64,000 bases of DNA from Saccharopolyspora oryzae (GCF_027853915.1 NZ_JAQGLA010000005.1:62001-126000); one strand, 5' to 3'; positions 8,493 to 17,421 are shown, numbered from the stretch's first letter. The notes: generated by a model not told the origin, from the letters alone. A program made the numbers and translations.

Positions 8493-9173
8493 TCAGGCCC
8501 GGGTGGCGGCAGCGAGCCAGCGCTGCCAGGACTCGGCGCGCTCCTGCGGATCGTCGAGCTCGCCGTAGTGGTGGTCGCTGACCGCGATCGGCATGCCGAT
8601 CGCCGACCGCTCGTGGAACCGGATGAGCTCATCGGAGGTGCGCAGCCCGACGAACTTCTCGGTCAGGTAGTCCACCTCGCCGACGATCTGCGGACCGCCG
8701 GGCAGGTCGATCGTCACCTTCGCGCCGAGCTCGACCGGTCCGAGCAGCCTGTCCCAGCCGCCGACCGCAGGCGCTTCCGCTTCCACGTAGGCCGCCGGAC
8801 GACCGCGGAAGTGCCGGAAGTACTCGGCGAGCGTGAACAGGTACATGTCCCAACCGCTGCTGGTCATGCCCTCGTACTCGTCGCCCCAGTCGTCGCCGAG
8901 AACTCCGCTGTGGACGAATCGGAGCACGCTCGACCCGCCGTCCCTGCCCTCGATCAGGTACTCGAAGGCGTTCGTGGAGCCGTCATCGGCCGTCGGCGTG
9001 CGAATGGTCAGCTTGCGCGGCGGGTCCCACTCGGCGACGTCGGCGCCGTTCGGGTCGATCTCCATCGGCATGAACCACGCCGCCAGGCCGGGCCCGGTGG
9101 CGATGGCCTGCCAGACCTCCTCCGGCGAGGCGTCCAGCTCGATCTCCTTGGGCAGCTCGAACTCACGCCCCAT
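8493..9173 (-). CDS. SRPBCC/AHSA1-domain protein
   Basis: 226 residues. The N-terminal half is an AHSA1-type START-like domain (IELDASPEEVWQAIATGPGLAAWF, then GGSSVLRFVHSG). It forms a hydrophobic pocket fold with no assigned catalysis. The start ATG 9173 overlaps the end of the upstream ArsR-type gene by 11 bp, so the two are translationally coupled. Regulator-SRPBCC pairs of this kind are common in actinobacteria; the role is unknown. Confidence 0.85.
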   Translation of the reverse strand: MGREFELPKEIELDASPEEVWQAIATGPGLAAWFMPMEIDPNGADVAEWDPPRKLTIRTPTADDGSTNAFEYLIEGRDGGSSVLRFVHSGVLGDDWGDEYEGMTSSGWDMYLFTLAEYFRHFRGRPAAYVEAEAPAVGGWDRLLGPVELGAKVTIDLPGGPQIVGEVDYLTEKFVGLRTSDELIRFHERSAIGMPIAVSDHHYGELDDPQERAESWQRWLAAATRA

Positions 9174-9768
9174 CTCGGTCCTCCTCCGCTCGGTCCATCG
9201 AAGGGTGCAGGGCCGCCACCAGCCGGTGCCTGCGCCCTCCAGCAGCGCTCTCATCGTGGTACTTCGCCACCAGACCCGCGACCGCCTCGGACAGCTCCTG
9301 GGCGAACGCGGCCCGATCCGCCGCATTCGCGAAGCGGACCTCCCCGTCGACGGCGAAGGTGGCCACCCGCTTGCCCGCCTCGTCCCCTGCGCCGATCAAC
9401 GCTCCGACGTCCTGCACCAGACGAGCGGCCAGCGCGAGCAGCCACCGCGCGGAGAGCCGATCCGGTGAGCGGGACGGATCAGGCGCCACCGGCCCAGAAG
9501 CCGAAGGCGAGATCACGTATGCCCCGGCGGTCGCGCGCATGACCCGCTCGGTCATGTTCCCCTTGCGCCGCTCCTCGACCAGTTCGACGAGCCCGTGCTT
9601 CTCCAGGTCGCGCAGGTAGTAGTTGACCTTCTGCCTGGTCAAGCCGACCTTGACCGCGAGCGACGAGGCAGACCCCGGCACGGCGAGCTCGTGCAGCAAC
9701 CGCGCCCGCACCGGTTCCAACGTCACCGCGGCCGTCGACGGCTCATCGATGACAGCGACATCCAACAT
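9163..9768 (-). CDS. ArsR-like winged-helix transcriptional regulator
   Basis: About 201 residues. The N-terminal winged helix is clear: LEPVRARLLHELAVPGSA, then SLAVKVGLTRQKVNYYLRDL as recognition helix and HGLVELVEERRKG as wing. The C-terminal half is a helical region of unknown function. There is no metal-binding cysteine motif, so it is probably not a metal sensor. ATG 9768 is chosen because the protein's conserved start (LDVAVIDEPS) begins there; ATG 9780 and TTG 9804 are in frame. It overlaps the SRPBCC gene and a palindrome lies across its promoter. Confidence 0.83.
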   Translation of the reverse strand: MLDVAVIDEPSTAAVTLEPVRARLLHELAVPGSASSLAVKVGLTRQKVNYYLRDLEKHGLVELVEERRKGNMTERVMRATAGAYVISPSASGPVAPDPSRSPDRLSARWLLALAARLVQDVGALIGAGDEAGKRVATFAVDGEVRFANAADRAAFAQELSEAVAGLVAKYHDESAAGGRRHRLVAALHPSMDRAEEDRDGA

Positions 9769-9783
9769 GCCACCGAGCATGCC

Positions 9784-9805
9784 CTTGACAAATTTTCTAG
9801 TCAAG
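9784..9805. promoter_or_regulatory. Candidate autoregulatory operator of ArsR-like gene
   Basis: A 22-bp dyad CTTGAC-N10-GTCAAG with an AT-rich centre lies directly upstream of the ArsR-like start. A second 12-bp palindrome CAACTCGAGTTG follows at 9807-9818. The position is right for autorepression. Confidence 0.45.
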
Positions 9806-9846
9806 GCAACTCGAGTTGTCGTAGCTCACAGGGCGCGTTCGCGCTT

Positions 9847-10251
9847 CTAATCGACGCCGATCTCCTTGCGGAGCGAAGCGGTGAACGCCTGCAACGCCGA
9901 GATGGCCTTCTCCTCCGCGTCGTCGCTCTTGACGCTCCAGCAGGACTTGACGAAAGCATTGGCGTGAGCGCGGGTTTCCTCGGTGCACAGGGTGTGGATG
10001 ACCGCCCGGCCGCGCTGCAGCTGCGCTTGCCATTCCCGCAGCTCGCTCGGCTCGAAAGCGTCGATCCACGCGGGGCTGCCGATGCGGAGCTCGAAGATGC
10101 TGGTCCCCGCGCTGACCATCTCGGCAGCACCGGCCAGCTTCTGATCGCGGAGCCACTTCCCGTGCTCGGCCCGGCTCTTGATCCACGCCCCGAGCAAAGC
10201 CCCCGAGAACCCCAGCAGCGCCCCGATGATCCCGGCTAAGACGTTGGCCAT
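9847..10251 (-). CDS. Small membrane-anchored hypothetical protein
   Basis: 134 residues from ATG 10251. One hydrophobic segment at about residues 3-22 (LAGIIGALLGFSGALLGAWI) should anchor it with a cytosolic helical tail beginning KSRAEHGKWLRDQKL. I do not recognise the family. A TAGCCT -10 box 7 nt before the ATG suggests a leaderless mRNA. It is flanked by the ArsR operator region and an unrelated acidic protein gene on the opposite strand. Confidence 0.7.
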   Translation of the reverse strand: MANVLAGIIGALLGFSGALLGAWIKSRAEHGKWLRDQKLAGAAEMVSAGTSIFELRIGSPAWIDAFEPSELREWQAQLQRGRAVIHTLCTEETRAHANAFVKSCWSVKSDDAEEKAISALQAFTASLRKEIGVD

Positions 10252-10417
10252 GCCGCGAAGGCTAGGGCAGGCACAAGGGTCCCCCAAGATCCGCGGTCAG
10301 CGCCAGATCACCGGGCACCTCACGGGCGGCACAACGATGCGGAGCCGGGCGGAACCTCGTCGGAGTCCACCTCGTCCCAGACGTCGACTTCCCACGCTTG
10401 GAACGGAGCCCAGCGAC

Positions 10418-10948
10418 GTGACTGCCCTGTACCGGATCTCCATCGTCGAGAACACCGATGCCACCGTGCGCGGCCGGTTCCACATGATCAATCCGGATGC
10501 GGGGATCCTCCCGGATGCGGACGACGACATCCTCCCGCTGCAGATCATGCTCGACGCGTGGGACCGGATGAAGCGCGGGCTCTTCTTCATCGCCGACGGG
10601 CTCACCGGCGACCGGCTGCCCGTGCCCTTCGAGCAGGCGGAGGAAATCGCCGACGCCCACGTGCTGCGGGAGGCCTTCGCGGAGGAGCTCGACGACGAGG
10701 CGGAATCGGACGAGTACCTCTTCGACCGGATCGAGGAGATCATCGAGTCCGCCGAGGTGGGCGAGCAGCAGAACACGCCCGGGTTCTGGGAAGCCGACGG
10801 CTTCTGGGACGCCTGCACCGACGACGACTTCCCGGAAGACGTCGCCGCCTACCCGTACGTCGAGTTCACCTTCACCGCGACCGACGCCCGCTACGTCGCC
10901 CACCTGATCCCCGGCACGCACTGGTCGACAGCGCAATACTGCGACTGA
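10418..10948 (+). CDS. Acidic hypothetical protein
   Basis: 176 residues starting at GTG 10418, with GGAG 9 nt upstream. It is strongly acidic (for example EELDDEAESDEYLFDRIEE) and has no signal peptide or membrane segment. The C-terminus (YVEFTFTATDARYVAHLIPG) looks like a beta-strand-rich end. I do not recognise it. The frame remains open to 10178, but the upstream part has no coding character. Confidence 0.6.
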   Translation: MTALYRISIVENTDATVRGRFHMINPDAGILPDADDDILPLQIMLDAWDRMKRGLFFIADGLTGDRLPVPFEQAEEIADAHVLREAFAEELDDEAESDEYLFDRIEEIIESAEVGEQQNTPGFWEADGFWDACTDDDFPEDVAAYPYVEFTFTATDARYVAHLIPGTHWSTAQYCD

Positions 10949-11119
10949 ACATCACGACTGCTGCACAATTCCACAGTGGACGAACGCGCGGTCCGTCTTC
11001 CTCCCGGCCGCGCCGGGTTGGCCGAAAGTAGTAGTCCGGACTAGCCGGAATCCGGACGTGATCGACCTCCTGCCGGGGCAATCCTGGACTGGTCAGCAGG
11101 AAGACCTAGCGAGGACAAC

Positions 11120-11839
11120 ATGATCACCGTCCAGGGATTGACGAAGCGGCGCCGGGGCACCACCGCGGTCGACGACCTGTCCTTCACCGTGCGCCCCGGT
11201 GTCGTGACCGGCCTCCTCGGCCCCAACGGCGCCGGGAAGTCGACCGCGATGCGGCTGATGCTCGGCTTGGACAAGGGGCGCGGGCGCACCGCGTTCGGCG
11301 GCAAGACCTACGCCGAGCTGGCCGATCCGGTGCGCACCGTGGGCGCGCTGCTGGACGCGAAGGCCGTGCACCCGTCCCGCACCGCGCAGAGCCACCTGCG
11401 GGTGGTCGCCGCCGGGGCCGGGCTGCCCGAGCGGCGGGTGCGGCAGGTGCTGTCGATGGTCGGGCTGGACGAGGTGCGGACCCGCCGGCTGCGCGGGTTC
11501 AGCCTCGGCATGCACCAGCGGTTTGGCCTGGCCGCGGCGCTGCTCGGCGATCCGGAGTACCTGGTCCTCGACGAGCCCGCCAACGGCCTCGACCCGGAGG
11601 GCGTGCACTGGATGCGTTCCCTCCTCAAGGGCCTGGCCGACGAGGGCCGCGTGGTGCTCGTCTCCTCCCACTCGTTGCCGGAGATGTCGCTGCTCGCCCA
11701 GGACCTCGTGGTGATCGGCCGGGGCCGGTTGATCACCGCCCAGCCGGTGCGGGACTTCACCGCGGCGCACGCCGACCTGGAAGAGGCCTTCCTGGCCGCG
11801 ACGTCCGAAGCCACCGAGTTCAAGGGAGAAACGGCATGA
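11120..11839 (+). CDS. ABC exporter ATP-binding protein
   Basis: 239 residues with all ATPase motifs: Walker A GPNGAGKST, a signature region FSLGMHQR (degenerate LSGGQ), Walker B YLVLDEPANGLDP and switch His in VSSHSLPEM. It resembles ATPases of DrrA/BcrA-like ABC-2 exporters. GAGG lies before ATG 11120. Its stop overlaps the permease start (ATGA). With the permease, histidine kinase and response regulator downstream it makes a self-contained export/sensing unit, perhaps for peptide antibiotics or other drugs, by analogy with similar actinobacterial clusters. Confidence 0.9.
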   Translation: MITVQGLTKRRRGTTAVDDLSFTVRPGVVTGLLGPNGAGKSTAMRLMLGLDKGRGRTAFGGKTYAELADPVRTVGALLDAKAVHPSRTAQSHLRVVAAGAGLPERRVRQVLSMVGLDEVRTRRLRGFSLGMHQRFGLAAALLGDPEYLVLDEPANGLDPEGVHWMRSLLKGLADEGRVVLVSSHSLPEMSLLAQDLVVIGRGRLITAQPVRDFTAAHADLEEAFLAATSEATEFKGETA

Positions 11840-12597
11840 CCGCGGAAACCCCCACCACGACGAGGAATCGCGAACGGCGGAGCTCCGGGTTCGGCTCGGC
11901 GCTGCGCTACGAGTGGACCAACATGCGCACGCGGCGCTCGACCTGTGTGCTCAGCGGCCTGGTGGCCCTGCTCCAAGTCGTCACCACGGTGTGGAACATC
12001 GGCTCCGGCGTCTCCGACATCTCCGTCGTCTCCGGCGATGAGATGTTCTCCTACGGTCTGCTCCAGCTGACGCTCTTCTCGTGGTTGCTCGTGGCCGCGA
12101 TCGGGGTCAACGCCTTCAGCACCGAGTACCGCCACCGAACGATCACCACCACCTTGCTCGTGGTGTAGTCGCGAGTGCGAGTGGTGCTGGCCAAAGCCGT
12201 CGTGGTGGCCGGGATCGGTGCGGCGACGAGCGTGCTCGCGGTCCTCGTCAGCTTCCTCGGCCTGCTGGTCCACTTCGGACCCGTGGTCGATCCGGTCCGC
12301 GGTGCGGCCGCGGGATCCGGCACGGTGCTCCACATCATGCTGTGCGGTCTGCTTGGGCTCGCACTGGCCGGGCTGACCAGGTCGGCGCTGGCGGCGTACG
12401 CCTCGCTGCTCGCTTGGCTCATCGGGGAGCAGCTGGTGCTCGACCACGTCGACCCGAACATCTTGCCGTTCTTCTCCGGGTTTTGGCTGGCCGACGTTTC
12501 GCCCGAGTACGACTGGACTCCGGCGCTGCCGATGGTCGCGCTGACCGCCGCCGCGCTCGTCGGCGCGGTGGTGGCTGTGTCGCGCCGGGACGTCTGA
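11836..12597 (+). pseudogene. ABC-2 permease interrupted by in-frame TAG
   Basis: The first 110 codons encode an ABC-2 permease N-terminus (SGFGSALRYEWTNMRTRRST, then membrane segments and NAFSTEYRHRTITTTLLV). A TAG at 12166-12168 stops the frame. The same frame then continues without any shift as 140 further codons containing four to five membrane segments and ending at 12597. In relatives this junction reads like TTLLVxPSRxRVLLAK, so one codon was lost to a stop. It is either a real nonsense mutation, a readthrough codon or a sequencing error. The partner ATPase, kinase and regulator all look intact. Confidence 0.85.
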
Positions 12598-12633
12598 GCC
12601 GGGGTGGGGATGCCGGACGACTACCGTGTGCGC

Positions 12634-13839
12634 GTGGGTTCCCTGGACACGCGCCGCGGTTGGTTGACCTGGTGGGACGGCAAGTTCCGGTCGTTGGCGC
12701 TCGACGTCGCGGTCGCCCTGTCCGCCGCGTTCTTCGTCGACCGGGTGGAACGCGTGAGCCTCACCGGCGCCGACGAGGAGCGGAGGCTGGTCCTCCTCGG
12801 CGTGCTGGTCGTGGTCGCGCTCGCCCTCCTGGTGCGCCGGCGCTTCCCGTGGCTGGCGGTCGCGGCCTCGGCCGGTGCCGTGCTGACGCCCACCACCGCG
12901 GCCACGGGCATCTTCACCCCGATCGCGATGTACACGATCGCCCGGCGACGCGGGCCGGGCGCGCAGCTGTGGACCGCGACCGAGATCGTGTTCGCCGCGA
13001 ACGGGACGCAGCTGATCTGGGGTCCGCACGGCCCGCTGTGGGATTCCCCGCTGCGCGCCCTGCCCTACATCGCGTACACGGTGATGCTCTCGGCATCGCC
13101 GGTGCTGCTGGGGTTGTGGCTCCGCCAGCGCGAGAAGTTGTTGGCAGCGCTGCAAGAACGCGCTGAACAGGCCGAGCGCGAACGCGATCTGCTCGCCGAG
13201 CGCGCGGTCGCGACCGAGCGCAGGCGCATCGCCCGGGAGATGCACGACGTGATCGCCCACCGGTGCAGCGTGATCTCGTTGCAGGCCGGCGCGTTGAGCG
13301 TGAGCGCGCCGGACGAGCGCACCGGCGAGGTGGCCGAGGTCATCCGCAAGACCAGCGCGACCGCCCTGACCGAACTGCGCAGCATGCTCCGGGTGCTGCG
13401 CGACGACGACGCGGAACACCGCGGTGAAACCCCCGACGACCCCACCGTCGGCAGCATCGAAGCGCTGGTCGCCGACTCGATCGAGTCGGGCGCGAACATC
13501 CGCCTGGACATGCCAGAGCAGCTGCCGGAAACCTCCGGCGAGGTCGGCCGGGCGGCCTACCGCGTAGTGCAGGAGGCGTTGACCAACGCAGCCAAGCACG
13601 CCCCGCACTCCGCCGTGCGCGTCGAAGTCGCGGCGGAAGGGGAAGAACTCGTCGTCGCGGTGTCGAACCAGCGCGGGCGCAGCACGGACACGGACGCCGT
13701 CCCGGGCTCGGGCTACGGCCTGATCGGCATGCGGGAGCGGGTCACGCTGGCCGGCGGAACCTTGCGCACCGGGTGGGCCGAGGACGGCGGATACCGTGTG
13801 CGGGCAATGTTCCCGTTGGGCGACGAGGTGGCTGCGTGA
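12634..13839 (+). CDS. NarL-type sensor histidine kinase
   Basis: About 401 residues. The N-terminal half has several membrane segments (from about residue 20 to 155). It is followed by a coiled coil and a HisKA_3 dimerisation domain with REMHDVIAH; the phospho-accepting His is about residue 204. The HATPase_c domain has AAYRVVQEALTNAAKHA (N box) and SGYGLIGMRERV (G box). I favour GTG 12634 because TACCGT lies 6 nt upstream as in other leaderless genes here; GTG 12604 and ATG 12610 are alternatives. The stop overlaps the response-regulator start by 4 bp. It probably senses a signal linked to the adjacent ABC exporter. Confidence 0.88.
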   Translation: MGSLDTRRGWLTWWDGKFRSLALDVAVALSAAFFVDRVERVSLTGADEERRLVLLGVLVVVALALLVRRRFPWLAVAASAGAVLTPTTAATGIFTPIAMYTIARRRGPGAQLWTATEIVFAANGTQLIWGPHGPLWDSPLRALPYIAYTVMLSASPVLLGLWLRQREKLLAALQERAEQAERERDLLAERAVATERRRIAREMHDVIAHRCSVISLQAGALSVSAPDERTGEVAEVIRKTSATALTELRSMLRVLRDDDAEHRGETPDDPTVGSIEALVADSIESGANIRLDMPEQLPETSGEVGRAAYRVVQEALTNAAKHAPHSAVRVEVAAEGEELVVAVSNQRGRSTDTDAVPGSGYGLIGMRERVTLAGGTLRTGWAEDGGYRVRAMFPLGDEVAA

Positions 13840-14480
13840 GCGTCAAGGTGGTCCTGCTCGAGGACGAGGACCTGGTGCGCGGCGGGATCCGGATGATCCT
13901 GGACGTCGACCCGGACATCGAGGTGGTGGCGGAGGGCAGCGACGGCTCGGTCGCCGTCGAGCTCGCCCTGAAGCACCGCCCGGACGTGGTGCTCACGGAC
14001 ATCCAGATGCCCGGCGTCGGCGGGCTGGAGGCCACCCAGCGCCTGGTCGCGCTGCCGGACCCACCGGCCGTGGTCGTGCTGACCACGTTCGACCTCGACG
14101 AGTACGTCTACTCCGCGCTGCAGAACGGCGCGGTGGGCTTCCTGCTCAAGGACACCTCGCCGCAGGAGCTGACCCGCGCCGTGCACACCGTCGCGCGCGG
14201 TGAGGCGATGCTGTCGCCGCGCATCACGACCAAGCTGCTGTCGGCCTTCTCCACCAGCGCCCCGGCCCAGTCCGCGAAGGCCCAGCTGGAAAAGCTGACC
14301 GCCCGCGAGCGCGAGGTGGCGGTGGCCGTCGCGCAGGGCCTGAGCAACGCCGAGATCGCGAACGCCCTGCACATGAGCCAGTCCACGGTGAAGGTGCACA
14401 TCGGCCGGATCATGACGAAGCTCGGTGCGGCCAACCGGACCCAGGTCGCCATCCTCACCCATGACGCCGGCCTGGCCTGA
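13836..14480 (+). CDS. NarL/FixJ-family response regulator
   Basis: 214 residues. The receiver domain carries the phosphorylation site in VVLTDIQMPG (Asp55), acidic residues in LLEDEDLV, the Thr of VVLTTFD and Lys of LLKDTSP. The C-terminal LuxR-type helix-turn-helix has LTAREREVAVAVAQGLSNAE and SQSTVKVHIGRIMTKLG. GTG 13836 overlaps the kinase stop (GTGA), so the pair is coupled. The likely target is the upstream ABC operon. Confidence 0.93.
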   Translation: MSVKVVLLEDEDLVRGGIRMILDVDPDIEVVAEGSDGSVAVELALKHRPDVVLTDIQMPGVGGLEATQRLVALPDPPAVVVLTTFDLDEYVYSALQNGAVGFLLKDTSPQELTRAVHTVARGEAMLSPRITTKLLSAFSTSAPAQSAKAQLEKLTAREREVAVAVAQGLSNAEIANALHMSQSTVKVHIGRIMTKLGAANRTQVAILTHDAGLA

Positions 14481-14486
14481 GCGGGT

Positions 14487-15125
14487 TCAGCTGGGCCGAC
14501 TGGTGGCCATCTTGACGGCGAAGAAACCGAGCAGGGTGCCGGACGCGTAGCGCTGCGCTTTGAGCACGCGGGGGTGGTGCGACAGGTACCCGGCGAGCGC
14601 AGCGGCGGTGAGCACGACCAGGCCGTTGACGGCCACACCGACCACGATCTGCGCGGTTCCGAGCTGGATGAACTGCCACCACGTCGCCCCCAGCGCGGGA
14701 TCGACGAACTGGGGGATCAGCGCGGCGTACAGCAGCGCGATCTTGGGGTTCAGCAGGTTCGTCAGCAACCCCGTGCCGAACAGCCGCGCCGCCGAGTGCG
14801 GCACCAGTTCGCGCGGTTCGAACGGCGACCCGCCACCGGGCCGCAGGATCTGCCAAGCCATCCACGCGAGGTACGCCGCCCCCAGGAACTTCACCACGTG
14901 GAAGGCCTCGGGCACTGCCACGAACAGCGCGGAAAGCCCGGCGGCGGCAGCAACGAGGTAGACGACGAACCCGAGAGCAACCCCGCCGAGCGAAACGAGC
15001 CCGGCACGCCGCCCCTGCGAAATCGCCCGCGAAGCCAGGTAGACCATGTTCGGCCCGGGAGTCAGCGCCATCCCCAACTCCACGACCACAACACCGACCA
15101 ACGAAGCGAACGACACGAGTTCCAC
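14487..15125 (-). CDS. LysE/RhtB-family amino-acid exporter
   Basis: 212 residues with about six membrane segments, matching the LysE/RhtB family: GMALTPGPNMVYLASRAISQGRRAGL is the hallmark N-terminal region (TPGPNM), and LTNLLNPKIALLYAALIPQF the central one. It should export an amino acid or a derivative; which one cannot be determined. GTG 15125 lies 6 nt after a TACGTT -10 box (leaderless). It converges on the response-regulator gene with only 6 bp between stops. Confidence 0.88.
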   Translation of the reverse strand: MELVSFASLVGVVVVELGMALTPGPNMVYLASRAISQGRRAGLVSLGGVALGFVVYLVAAAAGLSALFVAVPEAFHVVKFLGAAYLAWMAWQILRPGGGSPFEPRELVPHSAARLFGTGLLTNLLNPKIALLYAALIPQFVDPALGATWWQFIQLGTAQIVVGVAVNGLVVLTAAALAGYLSHHPRVLKAQRYASGTLLGFFAVKMATSRPS

Positions 15126-15182
15126 CCAGCGAACGTACCGAGCGGTGGCAGCGGAGGCCCCCTTCGCCCAGCAAAAAGAAAA

Positions 15183-15209
15183 CCGCAGGTCACCTGGGTG
15201 ATCCTGCGG
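15183..15209 (-). terminator. Rho-independent terminator, probably the original tRNA-Thr terminator
   Basis: On the minus strand the hairpin CCGCAGG..CCTGCGG is followed by TTTTCTTTTT, a U-tract rare in this window. It lies about 10 bp beyond the left att copy, exactly where the terminator of the tRNA-Thr gene would sit before the element inserted and moved it 4.3 kb away. Confidence 0.7.
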
Positions 15210-15219
15210 TCTTCTCAGC

Positions 15220-15264
15220 GAGCCGCCTGAGGGAATCGAACCCTCGACCTACGCATTACGAGTG
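15220..15264. repeat. att site, left copy (tRNA-Thr 3' half)
   Basis: 45-bp sequence identical to 19565-19609. It contains the 3' half of tRNA-Thr, from the anticodon loop to the discriminator base. The rest of the tRNA is missing here, so this is the displaced end created by site-specific integration. Confidence 0.93.
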
Positions 15265-15365
15265 TCTTTCCGGCCTCGTAGCGTCTCAAAGCATCGCGTA
15301 GCGCGGCTACTCCACCGCAGGTCAGCACGGACGATTAGCCCAATCGGGCGGTAGCGTCGTATAGC

Positions 15366-15405
15366 GCGGCGTGGGGCAGCCTGCTCCACATCTGCCCCAC
15401 GCCGC
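15366..15405. other. Element left-end hairpin flanked by TAGCG repeats
   Basis: Perfect 14-bp arms GCGGCGTGGGGCAG (15366-15379) and complement (15392-15405), loop 12 nt. Just outside lie TAGCGTC twice (about 15279 and 15353) and TAGCGCGGC twice (about 15299 and 15362), which could be integrase arm-type sites of the old attP. A TGTGGATAA (DnaA-box-like) follows at 15413-15421. Confidence 0.45.
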
Positions 15406-15462
15406 AGACCACTGTGGATAATCAAGTCAGCACCTCAGCGAACCACTCGGACCACTCAGTGA

Positions 15463-16911
15463 TCACAACTCTCCGTGATCACCAGCCTCCACTATTTCGC
15501 CGCCCTCGCCGTCGCCGTCAGCCACCCCGGGCTGCGCGTCGTCGACGGCGACAACGTAGCCCCAGACGCCTTCGTGACCTTTAATCCGACCATCTTCCGC
15601 TGGCTTGGGCGGCCGAAAGACCCACCCCGCAGGCCAGTCGTCATTCCTCGTTTCGAAGTCACACCGAAACCGAGCCTGATCTCCAGGAAGGTTTTCATTC
15701 AACGAGGACGACACACGGCGAGTAAGATGCACTGGCCCCTCAAAGGTTGCATACTTAAAATTGGTTCCGTCGCCAAATCGTACCGCGTCAAAATAAACTT
15801 CCCCGCCAAACTTTGCCGATAGAAAAAAGGCGCACTTGTCGAATCTGACAACGCTAAAACTAGCCCTATCCTTAAATTGCGCACGAGGAAACGCGACGGA
15901 TTCAAACCAAGCATCGAAGAAATCAGACTCATCCATGACAGTTTGGCTAAATGAACTAAGTCCACCAAAGCGCGAGTTAGCAAACAAGGCAACTCCTCGG
16001 ATCTGTGCGCGGTCAAACGCTGCCCTGCCCGCAAAGCGGGTATTCCTGAAGGTTACCCCCTTAGAGAACTCGGCCCCAATAAATGTAGCGACATCGCCAA
16101 ATTGAGCTGCGCGGAATTCCGCCCCGCCAACAAACGATGCATAATCGAATCTGCACCGCGCAACCCAGCACCCGGAAAGGCTGAAATTTATAAGGGTGGC
16201 GCCAGTTAAATCCAGGTTGATTCCGTCCCAAAAATTCGAACTTACGAGCATGCCGTCATCCGAACCGGGTGGCCGCAAATGCTCCGCAAGAAATCGCTGC
16301 GCCGTTAGCCGGACTTCCAATTCTTCATATTCATGTTCAACTCCAACCAAGCCAGAGTCTACACCACTCTCAGTTTCTTTATTCTCACTCTTTACCCCCC
16401 TTGGCGACAAGGGGAGTATGCGCCGAAGCCGGTCGGGACGCACCGGCGATTTATATGGCATCCGGAGATAAGCGCAGACGATGTCCACGATCTCTTGCCG
16501 ATGATCGGGATAGCTATTTCCCAGCCTCTTCAGTAGCGTAAGTGCACCAATCCTGACAGCCGCTTTCTCGTGGCCGAGTTGCTCGTTGGCTTGTGCTTGT
16601 AGCTCGGTAATCCTCCGCTCCTCGGCGTCATGTCGGGTAACCTCATTCGCTTGTCTCGTATACTCATTCGCCAGCTCGGTAGATTGCTGCCTCCTCGCAT
16701 GCAACAACAACGCGGCAGCCCCACCGGTCCCCACACCCAAGGTCCCCGCAGTGCGGATGATGTCGAGGGCTTCCTTGGAACCGGGTGGCGGGTACAACCA
16801 AAACAGCACGATTCCCGAGCCGATGCTGATAAACAGGATGATCGCGGCTGCGATCCAGATGGTGCGCCAGCCCAGGACTTCGCGGGGGCCACCGGAGGAG
16901 CCTTCTGCCAT
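15463..16911 (-). CDS. Membrane-anchored pentapeptide-repeat protein (element cargo)
   Basis: 482 residues from ATG 16911. Two hydrophobic segments lie at about residues 15-40 and 50-70. A charged helical region (RQQSTELANEYTRQANEV, KAAVRIGALTLLKRLG) follows. From about 245 to 410 there is a pentapeptide-repeat domain with the A/F-x-F-x-x rhythm (ATFIGAEFSKGVTFRNTRFA). Pentapeptide repeats form a right-handed beta-helix; members include DNA mimics and many of unknown role. The gene is much richer in A+T than the host genes, so it is probably imported cargo. The C-terminal 40 residues are acidic and may be altered by a junction. No function assigned. Confidence 0.8.
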   Translation of the reverse strand: MAEGSSGGPREVLGWRTIWIAAAIILFISIGSGIVLFWLYPPPGSKEALDIIRTAGTLGVGTGGAAALLLHARRQQSTELANEYTRQANEVTRHDAEERRITELQAQANEQLGHEKAAVRIGALTLLKRLGNSYPDHRQEIVDIVCAYLRMPYKSPVRPDRLRRILPLSPRGVKSENKETESGVDSGLVGVEHEYEELEVRLTAQRFLAEHLRPPGSDDGMLVSSNFWDGINLDLTGATLINFSLSGCWVARCRFDYASFVGGAEFRAAQFGDVATFIGAEFSKGVTFRNTRFAGRAAFDRAQIRGVALFANSRFGGLSSFSQTVMDESDFFDAWFESVAFPRAQFKDRASFSVVRFDKCAFFLSAKFGGEVYFDAVRFGDGTNFKYATFEGPVHLTRRVSSSLNENLPGDQARFRCDFETRNDDWPAGWVFRPPKPAEDGRIKGHEGVWGYVVAVDDAQPGVADGDGEGGEIVEAGDHGEL

Positions 16912-17421
16912 GGCACCAAAGTATGTTAGCGCCGGGGTGGCTCGTGGAGTTTTGCGGACGATCACACGAAAAGAGGAGTCTCGCACACTAGGTGCGAGAC
17001 TCCTCCTGGTTATTCATTAACGGTTAGAATATTTCGGCAACGCCGGCCGTCCCTGAATAACCTGATGTAGTTACACAGCTACCCGGCATGAAGAATCGCA
17101 AGGCCTAGCAGTTGCCCATCGCGTCAAGCACGCCTGGCGATCATGTCCAGCCAGAACTCACATGAACACATGTTCGATATTTGAACACGCAGGGCGGTGT
17201 GCGTGGAGCCGCCGATCCCGTGCGAATCCCCGCCGAGCAAGACCCCGGAGGACACCGCGAGCCGTTCGCCCGGGTCCGGCGCCAAGACCGCCGCAATCGA
17301 CAGCCGAGCGTCCCGAAGCCCGATCTCCCCTCGACCGCCCACGGAGAAACATCCGATACAACGGAAAAATTCAACGACGTCACAAGTAAAACCCTTCAAT
17401 AACAGGGAAACTCAGAGGTGG
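16912..17421. other. AT-rich gap with one strong hairpin
   Basis: 510 bp inside the prophage remnant with no convincing gene. A perfect 14-bp hairpin is at 16975-17007. A frame of 91 codons at 17124-17399 on the minus strand starts with TTG 23 bp after the tail gene and might be a remnant of the next tail gene, but nothing in it is recognisable. Confidence 0.5.
16975..17007. terminator. Hairpin terminator upstream of cargo gene
   Basis: GAGGAGTCTCGCAC (16975-16988) pairs perfectly with 16994-17007 around a 5-nt loop. It separates the phage tail region from the pentapeptide-repeat gene, giving that gene its own transcription unit, as expected for a moron. Confidence 0.75.

Noticed and set aside
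17124-17399. 91-codon minus-strand frame after the distal tail gene
   Set aside because: Starts with TTG, no recognisable family, no ribosome site; left as a possible remnant only.
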